Assembly: GCF_963667045.1 (NCBI RefSeq)
Contig: NZ_OY762934.1
Coordinates: 3,240,501 to 3,304,500, forward strand
DNA from: an uncultured Cohaesibacter sp.
GTDB taxonomy: Bacteria; Pseudomonadota; Alphaproteobacteria; Rhizobiales; Cohaesibacteraceae
DNA length: 64,000 nt
Direction: 5' to 3'
This document shows, piece after piece, positions 27,803-36,776 of this stretch. How positions within the stretch are numbered: position 1 is the first letter of the stretch; each line of letters starts with the position of its first letter. The translations under genes were made by a program, and so were the position numbers. The notes below the pieces were generated by a model, which searched no databases, had not been told where the DNA came from, and saw only the letters and a program-made list of their open reading frames with translations.

Positions 27803-28909
27803 TTATGCCAGAGCCTTCAGTTCGGCCAGAACGGCAGCGCCCATTTCGGAGGTGGTGACAACAGTGTCGCCTTCTCTGGCGATGTCGCCGGTCCTCAGAC
27901 CCTTTTCCAGCACGGTTGCGATGGCCTTGTCGATCATGTCGGCTTCCTTGCCCATGTCGAAGCTGTAGCGCAGGGCCATGGAGAAGGAGGCGATCATGGC
28001 GATCGGGTTGGCAATGCCCTTGCCGGCGATGTCCGGTGCAGAGCCGTGAACCGGCTCATACATGGCCTTGCGCTGGCCGGTCTTTTCGTCCGGAGCGCCG
28101 AGCGAAGCGGATGGCAGCATGCCGAGGGAACCGGTCAGCATGGCAGCGACGTCAGACAGGATGTCGCCGAACAGGTTGTCGCAGAGGATGACGTCGAACT
28201 GCTTGGGACGACGGACCAGCTGCATGGCGCAGTTGTCTGCCAGAATGTGCTCAAGCGGGGTTTCCGGATATTCCTTGGCGCCGATGCGGGTGACGACTTC
28301 CTTCCAGAGCAGGCCGGATTTCATCACATTGTGTTTCTCGGCAGAGGCCACGCGGTTGGAGCGGGTCTTGGCAAGATCGAAGGCCACGCGGGTGATGCGT
28401 TCGATTTCGCCGGTGGTGTAGAGCTGGGTGTCGACAGCGCGCTTCTGGCCGTCTTCCAGCGTGACGATTTCCTTCGGTTCGCCGAAATAGACGCCGCCGG
28501 TCAGCTCGCGCACGATCAGGATATCGAGACCCTCGACCAGTTCCTTCTTCAGCGAAGAGCTGTCGGCCAGAGCCGGGTAGCACAGGGCCGGGCGCAGGTT
28601 GGCAAACAGCCCCAGATCCTTGCGCAGACGCAGCAGCGCAGCTTCCGGGCGGGCTTCGTAAGGAACGTCAGCCCATTTCGGGCCACCCACGGCACCGAAG
28701 ATAACCGCGTCGGCAGCCAGTGCCTTGGCCATGTCCTCTTCCGAGATGGCAACGCCGTAGGCATCATAGGCGCAGCCGCCCACCAGACCATCATCGGTTT
28801 CAAAGCTCACGTCGAGATTGGCGTTCATCCAGTCGATGATCGCCTTCACTTCGTTCATGATTTCAGGGCCAATGCCGTCGCCGGGCAGAAGAAAGAGTTT
28901 GTGGGACAT
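27803..28909 (-). CDS. leuB: 3-isopropylmalate dehydrogenase
   Basis: 368 residues, normal length. Oxidatively decarboxylates 3-isopropylmalate in leucine synthesis. Motifs: LPGDGIGPEIMNEV at the N-terminus, RELTGGVYFGEP (substrate arginine and loop), AEKHNVMKSG (Lys), CDNLFGDILSDVAA (Asp metal ligands) and HGSAPDIAGKGIANPIA (NAD loop). CGGAAG precedes the ATG. LeuD lies upstream on the same strand but is separated by a terminator, so leuB probably has its own promoter in 28910-29060. LeuC is not in the window. Confidence 0.97.
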   Translation of the reverse strand: MSHKLFLLPGDGIGPEIMNEVKAIIDWMNANLDVSFETDDGLVGGCAYDAYGVAISEEDMAKALAADAVIFGAVGGPKWADVPYEARPEAALLRLRKDLGLFANLRPALCYPALADSSSLKKELVEGLDILIVRELTGGVYFGEPKEIVTLEDGQKRAVDTQLYTTGEIERITRVAFDLAKTRSNRVASAEKHNVMKSGLLWKEVVTRIGAKEYPETPLEHILADNCAMQLVRRPKQFDVILCDNLFGDILSDVAAMLTGSLGMLPSASLGAPDEKTGQRKAMYEPVHGSAPDIAGKGIANPIAMIASFSMALRYSFDMGKEADMIDKAIATVLEKGLRTGDIAREGDTVVTTSEMGAAVLAELKALA

Positions 28910-29061
28910 GATTTACTTCCGAGGTTGGATTTCGCTTCGAATTTGCCTGCTATGCGCAAGGATCGAAAAGATTGGATGCGTTCAGCATTCGATTAATACC
29001 GATCGGGCGCGATTGCAAGGTCTAAGCCGAACGCAGCGGGGCTGCAACTGCTATCTGATAC

Positions 29062-29090
29062 AAAAAAGCCAGACCTTGCGGACTGGCTTT
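29062..29090 (-). terminator. Rho-independent terminator of leuD
   Basis: AAAGCCAGTCC and GGTCTGGCTTTTTT (minus-strand reading) form a stem with a GCAA-type loop and a six-T run, about 110 bp past the leuD stop. Confidence 0.85.
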
Positions 29091-29202
29091 GATATTCATT
29101 TGTCAGACCCTGTGGTCTCAAAACGTCTGAGGTTCAAAACACCTGTCGCTGTGAAAACTGCGGCTGTAGTGCCTTCTGTAGCATTTCGCCAGGCAAAATG
29201 CT

Positions 29203-29808
29203 CTAGACCCAGGGGCGTTCCTTGACCATTGCGGTTTCGAATTTCTCGACATTGGCGATCTTTTCCATGGTCAGACCGATGTCGTCGAGGCCTTCGAGCA
29301 GGCATTTTTTCTTGAACGGGTCGAGCTCGAAGCTCAGTTCGCCGCCATCCGGACCCTTGATGACCTGATTTTCCAGATCGATGGTCAGGGTGGCGTTGGA
29401 GCCGCGGGAGGCATCGTCCATCAGCTTGGCATGGTCTTCTTCGCTGACCACGATCGGCAGAATGCCGTTCTTGAAGCTGTTGTTGTAGAAGATGTCGGCA
29501 AAGCTCGTGGAGATGATGCACTTGATGCCGAAGTCCTTCAGCGCCCACGGGGCATGCTCACGGGAAGAGCCGCAGCCGAAGTTGTCGCCAGCCACGATGA
29601 TTTCCGCCTTGCGGTAGGCGTCCTGATTGAGAACGAAGTCCTTGTTCTCGGTGCCGTCTTCGTTGTAGCGCATTTCGTAGAACAGATCGACGCCTAGCCC
29701 CGAGCGCTTGATGGTCTTGAGGAACTGCTTCGGGATGATCATGTCCGTGTCGATGTTGATCAACGGCATGGGTGCCGCAACAGCGGTCAAGGTAGTGAAT
29801 TTTTCCAT
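29203..29808 (-). CDS. leuD: 3-isopropylmalate dehydratase small subunit
   Basis: 201 residues, standard for bacterial LeuD. With LeuC (elsewhere) it isomerises 2- to 3-isopropylmalate. Motifs: [17 protein letters not shown] near residue 20, [20 protein letters not shown] (the conserved substrate-binding loop) and [20 protein letters not shown]. The start at 29808 lies only 20 bp past the argC stop, and GGAAGGACC serves as binding site, so it is probably co-transcribed with argC. Confidence 0.97.
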   Translation of the reverse strand: MEKFTTLTAVAAPMPLINIDTDMIIPKQFLKTIKRSGLGVDLFYEMRYNEDGTENKDFVLNQDAYRKAEIIVAGDNFGCGSSREHAPWALKDFGIKCIISTSFADIFYNNSFKNGILPIVVSEEDHAKLMDDASRGSNATLTIDLENQVIKGPDGGELSFELDPFKKKCLLEGLDDIGLTMEKIANVEKFETAMVKERPWV

Positions 29809-29828
29809 TGTCTGGCGGTCCTTCCGAT

Positions 29829-30785
29829 TTAGAGATCGGCAACGCTGAGACCTGTGGTCTCGTCAATGCCCATCATGATGTTCATGTTCTGAATGGCAGC
29901 GCCAGAGGCGCCTTTGCCCAGATTGTCGTAAACTGCCAGCAAGACGGCCTGTCCGGTTGCGTCATTGCCGTGAATGTGCAGGTGGAGCGAGTTGGTGCCG
30001 TTGAGCCGTTCCGGCGTGATCGCTTCAAGGCGCCCTGCCGATTCCAGCGGGGCAACTCTTACAAATACTTCGTCCCTGTAGCGCCGCTCGAGGCAGGCGT
30101 GCAGGTCAGCCAGCTTGACCTTGGTGTCGAGCGCCCAAAGGTTGAGCGGCACCGCGTCGATCATGCCCTGTGCGTAGAGGCCGACGGCTGGCTGGAAGAC
30201 CGGCGGATGGTCGAGCCCGGCATGGAAGGTCATTTCCGGCACGTGCTTGTGGGCCAGCGTCAGGCCATAGGGCCAGTAAGGCACGGTCACCGGGTTTTCT
30301 TCCCGCTCATAGTCGGCAATCATGCTCTTGCCGCCACCGGAATAGCCCGAGACGGCATTCAGCGTTGCCGGGAAGGTGGCCGGAATGATGCCCGCGTCGA
30401 CGAGCGGCCGCATGATGGCGATATAGCCCTGCGGATAGCAGCCGGGGTTGGCGACCCGCTTGGACGCGGCGATCTTGTCGCGCTGATCCGGAGCGAGCTC
30501 GGCAAAGCCATAGGTCCAGCCCTCGGCGGTCCGATGGGCGGTGGAGGCGTCGATGACGCGCGTATCCTTGCTCTCGATCAGGCTGACCGCTTCAATGGCT
30601 GCTGCATCGGGCAGGCAGAGAATGGCGATGTCCGCCTCGTTGAGCATCTGCGCCCGTGCCTCGGCATCCTTGCGCAGATTTTCAGGCAAGCGCAGGAGTT
30701 TGATATCGTCGCGGGCCTCAAGGCGGGTCCGAATCTGCAATCCGGTTGTGCCTGCTTCGCCGTCGATGAATAGTTTTGTCGTCAT
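29829..30785 (-). CDS. argC: N-acetyl-gamma-glutamyl-phosphate reductase, type 2
   Basis: 318 residues from the ATG at 30785 (GGCAGAAGACC upstream); an earlier start at 30827 would add 14 residues without family support. The third step of arginine synthesis, NADPH-dependent. The NADP loop is [17 protein letters not shown] and the catalytic cysteine lies in [23 protein letters not shown] and HVPEM follow. Its length and the short loop design match the type-2 family found in alphaproteobacteria. It precedes leuD by 20 bp, an unusual pairing of arginine and leucine genes. Confidence 0.95.
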   Translation of the reverse strand: MTTKLFIDGEAGTTGLQIRTRLEARDDIKLLRLPENLRKDAEARAQMLNEADIAILCLPDAAAIEAVSLIESKDTRVIDASTAHRTAEGWTYGFAELAPDQRDKIAASKRVANPGCYPQGYIAIMRPLVDAGIIPATFPATLNAVSGYSGGGKSMIADYEREENPVTVPYWPYGLTLAHKHVPEMTFHAGLDHPPVFQPAVGLYAQGMIDAVPLNLWALDTKVKLADLHACLERRYRDEVFVRVAPLESAGRLEAITPERLNGTNSLHLHIHGNDATGQAVLLAVYDNLGKGASGAAIQNMNIMMGIDETTGLSVADL

Positions 30786-30883
30786 GGTCTTCTGCCTGAT
30801 AGCCTGAATGGGCGATTGATTGCTCACGGGGTGGGGGAAGTGATCCGTGTCTGGATCCTGATTACAGCACTATGGGTCTTTTG

Positions 30884-31156
30884 TCATCGTGTGAAATGAG
30901 TGACAAGCCACAGAACCAGAAAGATTGCGAAAATAACGCCACCAATGCGCCCGATGCGGGTGCCCCAGATCTCGATCGGGTCGTTCGGGTCCGCATCTCC
31001 GGCGCCAAGGTGCTGCCTTGCCCGGTTTGCCGTGCGGGCAAAGGCCGAGGTGCCAAGGGCTTCGCCTTCCATGTCGACACGGTCGAGAATGCGCTGGGCT
31101 TCCCGGGCCTTGTCGTCCTGGCGTTGGTGCCGCGATTTTGGATCATGCTCTGTCAT
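30884..31156 (-). CDS. Small single-span membrane protein
   Basis: 90 residues. The first 65 are polar and charged (KSRHQRQDDKAREAQRILDR, then RTANRARQHLGAGDADPND). The C-terminus is a single helix, GRIGGVIFAIFLVLWLVTHF, ending TR. It is therefore a tail-anchored inner-membrane protein with a cytoplasmic domain. AAGAGC precedes the ATG. No named domain is recognised; similar short proteins are common in Rhizobiales. It is divergent from the asd leader region. Confidence 0.7.
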   Translation of the reverse strand: MTEHDPKSRHQRQDDKAREAQRILDRVDMEGEALGTSAFARTANRARQHLGAGDADPNDPIEIWGTRIGRIGGVIFAIFLVLWLVTHFTR

Positions 31157-31360
31157 GATTGCTCTTTAACCCGCTTTTCGCCGATTGTTCAAGCGCAGAA
31201 CAGCATCTGAGGGTTCCCGGGGCTGTTCTTTTCGGTCGATTCCGTACCGCGATCGGCAAATTGTGAGTATTTTTTCTTGACTTGCGCGCACCCATACCGC
31301 AAAAGGCTTGACGTGAACCGAGAGGGTTGGGCACTCGCTGCCGCACGTGAGTTTGTGACA

Positions 31361-31474
31361 ATGGCACTCAAGATGAAAACAGCAATGATGCGCAAGACCG
31401 CTGACGTCCTCGCCGGGGCGTTCACTGCTGGCCAGACCACACCCACAACAACCACTACCACCACCAAGGTTTAG
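31361..31474 (+). CDS. Candidate threonine-rich leader peptide of asd
   Basis: A 37-codon frame ends with Gln, then TTPTTTTTTTKV and TAG: nine Thr codons in ten positions, using ACC, ACA and ACT. It lies 124 bp before the start of asd, which makes aspartate semialdehyde, the branch point to threonine. Inference: a ribosome stalling on Thr codons could switch the competing hairpins at 31476-31579. The start is unsure (ATG at 31361, 31373, 31385 or 31388) and no strong ribosome binding site is visible. TTGACT at 31277-31282 could be a -35 element. The thrL leader of enterobacteria works this way, but I know of no such leader for alphaproteobacterial asd. Confidence 0.5.
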   Translation: MALKMKTAMMRKTADVLAGAFTAGQTTPTTTTTTTKV

Positions 31475-31598
31475 GCCCCTCTCGCTCCCTGTCTGGCTTC
31501 CCCCAGGGATGTGAGGGGAGCGAAACCGCCCGCCAGCGCGCAAGCGACAGGCAGGGTGGCAATCTCGGGGGAGCTTGCGGATCAGGAGATCATTGAAA
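31475..31598 (+). promoter_or_regulatory. Structured 5' leader of asd with competing stems
   Basis: Stem A: CCCCTC (31476-31481) with GAGGGG (31513-31518), plus inner CCCTG (31487-31491) with CAGGG (31504-31508). Stem B: CCCTGTCTG (31487-31495) with CAGGCAGGG (31548-31556), one G-U pair, which excludes the inner part of A. Stem C: CGCAAGC (31539-31545) with GCTTGCG (31573-31579), ending five bases before the asd site AGGAG (31584-31588). No U-run is present, so control, if any, would be on translation or by Rho. Confidence 0.45.
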
Positions 31599-32642
31599 AT
31601 GGGTTATAAAGTTGCAGTCGTCGGGGCTACGGGCAATGTCGGTCGCGAAATGCTCGACATTCTTTCCGAACGCGGGTTCCCCGCAGATGAAGTCGTGGCA
31701 TTGGCTTCCAGCCGTTCCAAGGGCAAGGAAGTGTCCTTCGGTGACAAGATTCTGAAATGTCAGGTGCTGGACAATTATGACTTTTCCAACACTGATTTCT
31801 GTCTGATGTCCGCAGGTGGCAGCATCTCCGCCGAATGGGCTCCCAGGATTGCGGCTCAGGGCTGCATCGTCGTCGACAACAGCTCCCAGTGGCGCTATGA
31901 TGAGCGGATCCCGCTGATCGTTCCGGAAGTGAACGCTCCGGTGCTGGAAGAGTGGATCAAGAAGAAAGACCGCATCAACATCATCGCCAACCCGAACTGC
32001 TCGACGGCGCAGCTGCTTGTGGCTCTGAAGCCCCTGCATGACGCGGCAACCATCAAGCGCATCGTGGTCGCGACCTACCAGTCCGTTTCCGGCGCCGGCA
32101 AGGAAGCCATGGACGAGCTGTTCACCCAGACCCGAGCAGTGCTGGTTTCCGATCCGATCGAGGTGCACAAGTTCACCAAGCGCATCGCTTACAACGTGAT
32201 CCCGCACATCGACAAATTCATGGAAGACGGCTACACCAAGGAAGAATGGAAGGTCGTTGCCGAAACCAAGAAGATGCTTGATCCGAAGATCAAGGTGACC
32301 TGCACCGCCGTTCGCGTTCCGGTGTTCGTGTCCCATGCCGAAGCGGTCAACATCGAGTTTGAAAAGCCGATCACGGCTGACGAGGCCCGCGATATCCTGC
32401 GTGAAGCGCCTGGCTGTCTGGTCATCGACAAGCGCGAAGATGGCGGCTATATCACCCCGGCAGAAGCGGCTGGTGAAGACGCAACCTACATCTCCCGTAT
32501 CCGTGAAGATGCGACGGTCGAGAATGGCCTCAACATCTGGGTTGTTTCCGACAACCTGCGCAAGGGTGCTGCCCTCAACACCATTCAGATTGCCGAAGCC
32601 CTGATCAACCGCGGTCTGGTCAAGCCTCGCTCTGAAGCCTGA
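31599..32642 (+). CDS. asd: Aspartate-semialdehyde dehydrogenase
   Basis: 347 residues from the ATG at 31599 (AGGAG ten bases upstream). Reduces aspartyl phosphate to aspartate semialdehyde, the branch point to lysine/diaminopimelate, threonine and methionine. NADP loop VAVVGATGNVGREML at the N-terminus; catalytic cysteine in NPNCSTAQL; substrate-binding regions SVSGAGKEAMDEL and RVPVFVSHAEAVN. Monocistronic, with a strong terminator at 32671-32704 and a 440-bp upstream region that holds the Thr-rich leader. Confidence 0.97.
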   Translation: MGYKVAVVGATGNVGREMLDILSERGFPADEVVALASSRSKGKEVSFGDKILKCQVLDNYDFSNTDFCLMSAGGSISAEWAPRIAAQGCIVVDNSSQWRYDERIPLIVPEVNAPVLEEWIKKKDRINIIANPNCSTAQLLVALKPLHDAATIKRIVVATYQSVSGAGKEAMDELFTQTRAVLVSDPIEVHKFTKRIAYNVIPHIDKFMEDGYTKEEWKVVAETKKMLDPKIKVTCTAVRVPVFVSHAEAVNIEFEKPITADEARDILREAPGCLVIDKREDGGYITPAEAAGEDATYISRIREDATVENGLNIWVVSDNLRKGAALNTIQIAEALINRGLVKPRSEA

Positions 32643-32670
32643 TTGACGGCCTCACGGTCCTGATCGTTTA

Positions 32671-32704
32671 AAACCGGTCTGGTTCTTAACCAGACCGGTT
32701 TTTT
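32671..32704. terminator. Terminator shared by asd and the carbonic anhydrase gene
   Basis: AAACCGGTCTGG and CCAGACCGGTTT form a perfect 12-bp stem with loop TTCTTAA, followed by T on the plus strand and preceded by A on the minus side. It lies between two convergent genes. Confidence 0.9.
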
Positions 32705-32772
32705 CATGTTCAAAGCTGATCTTTGGCAGCTTTAGGCTGTTTTGAGCGTTTGCCGTCCTGTTGGCGCTGGCT

Positions 32773-33423
32773 CTATGCTGGCACCTTGAGGAAGGTGCCC
32801 TGTTCTTCCTCGTAATATTCCAGCTCACCGGTCGAGATGTCGAACCATGCACCATGCAGGGACAGCTTGCCTTCCAGCACGCGGGTCTTGATGAACTGGT
32901 AGGAATAGAGATTTTCCAGCGAGTGGATGATGGAAGAGCGCTCCAGCAGGCCGCCGTGGTCCAGCTCGGGGCGATTGAGTGCCTTGTAGCGGATCGGGTT
33001 GTCTGCCGACTGCAACTGGCCGGACCATTTGCCGATATAGTTGCTTTCGGAAAGCGGCTCGGACTCATCGGCTGAAATGTAGCTCTTGACGCCACCGCAA
33101 CGGCCGTGGCCCATGATGACGATATGTTCAACCTTGAGGCCGTTGACGGCAAATTCCAGCGCCGCCGTGGTGCCATGGATGCCGTCGTCCTGGGATGACT
33201 TGTGTGGCACGATGTTGGCCACGTTGCGCATGACGAAGATTTCGCCCGGGCCCGAGTCGAAGATGATTTCCGGTGCCGCCCGGCTGTCGCAGCAGCCTAC
33301 GAGCATGATATTCGGATTCTGGCCCTTCTCGGCCAGCTTTTCATATCGTCCCTGTTCGGTCGGGAAACGTCCCTTTTTGAACTCGGCATAACCTTCGAGC
33401 AAGCGTTCAGGTAATTGGGCCAT
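32773..33423 (-). CDS. Beta-class carbonic anhydrase
   Basis: 216 residues. Interconverts CO2 and bicarbonate. Zinc ligands are visible as the Cys of GCCDSRA (with the conserved C-x-D-x-R dyad) and the His and Cys of MGHGRCGGVK. AGAGGATACG precedes the ATG. The enzyme belongs to the plant-like beta group. Bicarbonate supply for carboxylases is the usual role. It converges on asd and is followed upstream by a pyridoxal kinase gene in the same direction. Confidence 0.95.
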   Translation of the reverse strand: MAQLPERLLEGYAEFKKGRFPTEQGRYEKLAEKGQNPNIMLVGCCDSRAAPEIIFDSGPGEIFVMRNVANIVPHKSSQDDGIHGTTAALEFAVNGLKVEHIVIMGHGRCGGVKSYISADESEPLSESNYIGKWSGQLQSADNPIRYKALNRPELDHGGLLERSSIIHSLENLYSYQFIKTRVLEGKLSLHGAWFDISTGELEYYEEEQGTFLKVPA

Positions 33424-33597
33424 CGTATCCTCTTTCGTCGCGTACTGGTTTTTCCGTATGACATCTCGCGCCGGACCGATAAAAAATCAAGGGTGAGGAA
33501 GCCTTTTGTCCTGCTTTTTGCGGGGAATGGGCCAGAATGGCCAAACCTGGTCTTAAAACTAGCCTGGAAATTGGGCAGGAACGGCTCTGTATCGCCG

Positions 33598-34566
33598 TCA
33601 GTGCAAGGGTTTCGGCTTCTTTGGGGGTCTTCTCACCGCTGTCCGTTGCGGGCCAGCGCCGAGCTGGCGCATGTTGACCATGGCCATCGGGGTGTAGAAC
33701 CGATCGGAGAAGCGGGCGACTTCCAGATCGCGGTAGCCCATGCTGGCCGAGCGTGTGACCACTTCGAGGACACCGCTCGAGGCCTTTTTGAGGGCCAGCT
33801 CGTCCGAAGCACCGCTGAGCTTGAGGCCGAGGAAGAGCGACGCCATCATGTCGCCGGTGCCATTTTGCGGATTGGGAATGGCCGGGTGCTCGCACATGAT
33901 GGGCAGGGGGACTTTGCCGGTTTCTTCGGCATGAATGAGCAGATTGGCGATGGCGTTGCGCATCAGGGCAAAGGCGCTGGTGATCAGGGTGGTCTTGCGG
34001 CCGAGTTTTCTGGCCTGCTCGATCAGGCCGTTGTTGTTGCTTTCTTCCGAGCCGGTCAACCAGTTCAGCTCGAAACGGTTCGGCGAAATGATGTCTGCGC
34101 GCGGAATCAGCTGATCGCGGATAGCGACGGCGATGGCCTCCTTCATGTAGAGGCCTTCCTTGTCGCCGATCACCGGGTCGCAGAAATAGAGCCCGTCCGG
34201 ATTGGCCTGCTTGTAGGCGTCCACCAGCCCGGCAATGGCTTCCACCTGTTCGAGCGAGCCCAGATAGCCCGAATAGATGGCCGAGACCGATGCGAAGTCG
34301 GGATGGCGTGCGAGATCCTCAAGGCTGCTGGCAAACAGGGCAGGGTCGATTTTTTGGATGGTCGATGGGCCGTGGCCCGGGTGCCATGGCATGATCACTG
34401 TGGGCACTTCCCAGACCGGAAAGCCCATGCGTTCAAGCGTGAAGGCGGCGGCGCGGTTGCCCACCGCGCCAGCCATGACATGGGAAGAGATGATGATGAT
34501 CGGCCGGGCGACAAAGGGCGCCTCGCTCTTGGTCGGGTTGCCCTCACGGGGCATGAAGTCGGTCAT
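33598..34566 (-). CDS. pdxY: PfkB/ribokinase-like pyridoxal kinase
   Basis: 322 residues, longer than typical PdxY (about 287) mainly through the first 20 and last 20 residues. Features of the family: PIIIISSHVMAGAVGNRAAA at the N-terminus (substrate loop), SGYLGSLEQVEAI, YFCDPVIGDKEGLYM, ISPNRFELNWLTG, and the anion-hole motif NGTGDMMASLFLGL, where the catalytic Asp is the D of GTGD. Phosphorylates pyridoxal or pyridoxine in vitamin B6 salvage. The gap to the downstream carbonic anhydrase start (33424-33597) shows nothing I can name. It lies 24 bp after the FAD oxidoreductase on the same strand. Confidence 0.9.
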   Translation of the reverse strand: MTDFMPREGNPTKSEAPFVARPIIIISSHVMAGAVGNRAAAFTLERMGFPVWEVPTVIMPWHPGHGPSTIQKIDPALFASSLEDLARHPDFASVSAIYSGYLGSLEQVEAIAGLVDAYKQANPDGLYFCDPVIGDKEGLYMKEAIAVAIRDQLIPRADIISPNRFELNWLTGSEESNNNGLIEQARKLGRKTTLITSAFALMRNAIANLLIHAEETGKVPLPIMCEHPAIPNPQNGTGDMMASLFLGLKLSGASDELALKKASSGVLEVVTRSASMGYRDLEVARFSDRFYTPMAMVNMRQLGAGPQRTAVRRPPKKPKPLH

Positions 34567-34590
34567 GCGATCATCTCTTCGTCGTCTCGG

Positions 34591-35757
34591 TCAGATGATA
34601 TTGAATTCTCTGACGGGTTTGTTGTTCGCTATCCTTTCATAGCCGAAAATCGAGAGATCAAGCGAGCGATATTCGCCATAGAGGAAAAGTTCTCCAATGC
34701 CGCGTCCCGCACCCGGCCCGTGCTGCAGGCCGTGGCCGGAATAGCCGGCGTTGATGTAGAAGTTGGTGATCTCGGGGTGGGCACCGATGAAGGCATTCTG
34801 ATCGAGGGTGCAATATTCATAATGACCGGCCCAGGCATTGGTCATCTTGATGGCGTCAAAGCCCGGCATACGGTTGTAGAGGGCAGGCCAGATGACTTCG
34901 TCGAACAGATCGTAATGGGGATCATGATCCTCATAGTCGGCAGCCGGATCTTCGATCGGCGGGCAGCCGGAGATGAAGAACTCGCCTTCGGGACGGATAT
35001 AGACGCCGGTGGTATCGGTGATCAGCGGCATGTTGGGATGCGGCTTCTTGTTGTCGATGACAAAGATCGTGCGCTTGCGCGGCTCGATCGGCAGGGGAAT
35101 GTCGAGAAGGGCCGCGACCTTGCCTGCGTTGGCCCCGGCGCAGTTGACCACGGCACCGCAGGCGATGGTGTCGCCATTGTCGAGCTTGACGGCAGTAACC
35201 TTGCTGCCCTGCTGCTCCATGGCGACCACGGTGCCCTTGATGAAGTTCGCACCGGCGGCAATGGCCCCCTTGCGGACCAGATCAAGGAACATGTGGGCGT
35301 CGAACCAGCCTTCGCCGGAGCGGCCATAGGCGCCGGCTGCCAGATCCTCGACATTGAGCCAGGGGAAGGTCTTCTTCATCTCATCGGGGGACATCAGCTC
35401 GATGTCGGCACCGCATGCAATCTGGGTCTTGTAATTGTTCTGCAGGATCGGTAGTCCGGCCTCGGAGGCCAGAATGAGATAACCGCCCTCGTGGTAGGCG
35501 ATATCTGCATCGGGTCCGAAACGATCTTTCAATTCGCTGAAGAATTGCAGCCCGTACTGGGACAGGGCGATGTTCTCCGGCGTAGAGAACTGCTGGCGAA
35601 TCGACGCCGCCGAAAGTGTGGTTGAACTGTTGGCATAGGTGGGGTCCTTCTCGACCACAAGGACCGACCCTTCGAAGCCGAGATCCTTCTTCAGGAAATA
35701 GGCTACAGAGGCACCCATGATTGCGCCACCAATAATGACGAGATCTGCCTGTTTCAT
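34591..35757 (-). CDS. FAD-dependent oxidoreductase (DAO family)
   Basis: 388 residues of the D-amino-acid oxidase / sarcosine oxidase beta family. The FAD dinucleotide-binding motif is DLVIIGGAIMGASVAYFLKK at the N-terminus, followed by VVEKDPTYANSSTTLSAASI. Later segments are VVNCAGANAGKVAALL, TGVYIRPEGEFFISGCPP and NAGYSGHGLQHGPGAGRGIG. Such proteins oxidise secondary or N-methyl amines or amino acids; the substrate here cannot be named. It is transcribed with pdxY (24 bp apart) and diverges from mcl2. Confidence 0.92.
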   Translation of the reverse strand: MKQADLVIIGGAIMGASVAYFLKKDLGFEGSVLVVEKDPTYANSSTTLSAASIRQQFSTPENIALSQYGLQFFSELKDRFGPDADIAYHEGGYLILASEAGLPILQNNYKTQIACGADIELMSPDEMKKTFPWLNVEDLAAGAYGRSGEGWFDAHMFLDLVRKGAIAAGANFIKGTVVAMEQQGSKVTAVKLDNGDTIACGAVVNCAGANAGKVAALLDIPLPIEPRKRTIFVIDNKKPHPNMPLITDTTGVYIRPEGEFFISGCPPIEDPAADYEDHDPHYDLFDEVIWPALYNRMPGFDAIKMTNAWAGHYEYCTLDQNAFIGAHPEITNFYINAGYSGHGLQHGPGAGRGIGELFLYGEYRSLDLSIFGYERIANNKPVREFNII

Positions 35758-35886
35758 TTGCTGTTCCGCTTTTCTTCTTGTCTTCCTTCAGGGGAGGTTG
35801 GCCTAAGGAAGGGGATGGCTAGGTGCGCGTTTGTGTTTTAAGTTGTCGCGCGCTCGCATATTGCCTCAAAGATTGGAGAAATTTCA

Positions 35887-36774
35887 ATGTCTTTCAGACC
35901 GCGCCGAACAGCTCTTTACATGCCCGGTTCCAACGCTCGTGCTCTTGAAAAAGCCCGTGGCCTTGACGTGGATGTGCTGCTGCTTGACCTGGAGGATTCC
36001 GTCGCCATGGACATGAAGGATATGGCTCGCAAGCAGGTCGCCGAGGCTGTGAAGGCCGGTGGTTTTGGGCATCGGGAAGTAGTGATCCGGATCAACGGAC
36101 TGGAAACTCCATGGGGTGTCGACGATCTGGCTGCAGCCATTGAGGCCAAGCCGGATGCGGTGCTCATCCCCAAGGTCAACTGCGCAGAAGATGTCTATGT
36201 CGTCGGGCGCAAGATGAACGATGCCGGAGCGGATCAGGCCATCAAGATCTGGGCGATGATGGAGACCCCGCAGGGCATGCTCCGCGCCCTTGAAATTGCC
36301 GGTGCGACACAGGAATACCACGGCCGCCGTCTGAGCTGTTTTATTTTGGGAACCAATGACTTGGTCAAGGAAACCCGGGTTGCCATGGTGCCCGGACGGG
36401 CTCCAGTCTATGGCTGGTTGATGACCTGTCAGGCTGCTGCCAGAAGCTACGATCTCGACGTCATCGACGGGGTCTTCAACAACTTCAATGACGCCGATGG
36501 TTTCGTTGCCGAATGCGAACAGGGCAAGGAAATGGGGATGGACGGCAAGACCATCATTCACCCCAAACAGATTGCCGATTGCAACCGGATCTTCTCGCCC
36601 GACGAGGCAGAAGTGGCGTGGGGACGACGGGTGATCGAGGCCTTTGACGCGCCGGAGAATCAGTCCAAGAATGTCATGACGATTGATGGTAAAATGGTCG
36701 AGCGGCTGCACGCGGAAATGGCGCGCCGGCTGGTCGACATCGCCGAGGCCATCGCGGCCCGGGATGAGGAATAG
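35887..36774 (+). CDS. mcl2: HpcH/HpaI-family CoA ester lyase, malyl-CoA thioesterase-like
   Basis: 295 residues of the citrate lyase beta / HpcH family. It resembles R. sphaeroides Mcl2, the (3S)-malyl-CoA thioesterase of the ethylmalonyl-CoA pathway, more than Mcl1: RTALYMPGSNARALEKARGL, LLLDLEDSVA, VIRINGLETPWG, AVLIPKV, IWAMMETPQGML, ILGTNDLVKE and MDGKTIIHPKQIADCN. Inference: hydrolyses malyl-CoA to malate. The assignment rests on remembered sequence, and a lyase role is possible. GGAGAAATTTCA precedes the ATG. The DUF1737 gene begins two bases after its stop codon, and the mesaconyl-CoA hydratase gene lies 2 kb on. Confidence 0.88.
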   Translation: MSFRPRRTALYMPGSNARALEKARGLDVDVLLLDLEDSVAMDMKDMARKQVAEAVKAGGFGHREVVIRINGLETPWGVDDLAAAIEAKPDAVLIPKVNCAEDVYVVGRKMNDAGADQAIKIWAMMETPQGMLRALEIAGATQEYHGRRLSCFILGTNDLVKETRVAMVPGRAPVYGWLMTCQAAARSYDLDVIDGVFNNFNDADGFVAECEQGKEMGMDGKTIIHPKQIADCNRIFSPDEAEVAWGRRVIEAFDAPENQSKNVMTIDGKMVERLHAEMARRLVDIAEAIAARDEE

Positions 36775-36776
36775 TC

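Noticed and set aside
31189-31467. Minus-strand frame with an N-terminal poly-Val run opposite the Thr codons of the asd leader
   Set aside because: The Val run is the complement of the Thr codons. The frame has no ribosome binding site and overlaps the better-explained leader. A membrane protein cannot be wholly excluded.
34591-35757. FAD oxidoreductase considered as glycine oxidase ThiO or sarcosine oxidase
   Set aside because: The neighbours include no thi or sox genes, and the motifs fit only the broad DAO family.
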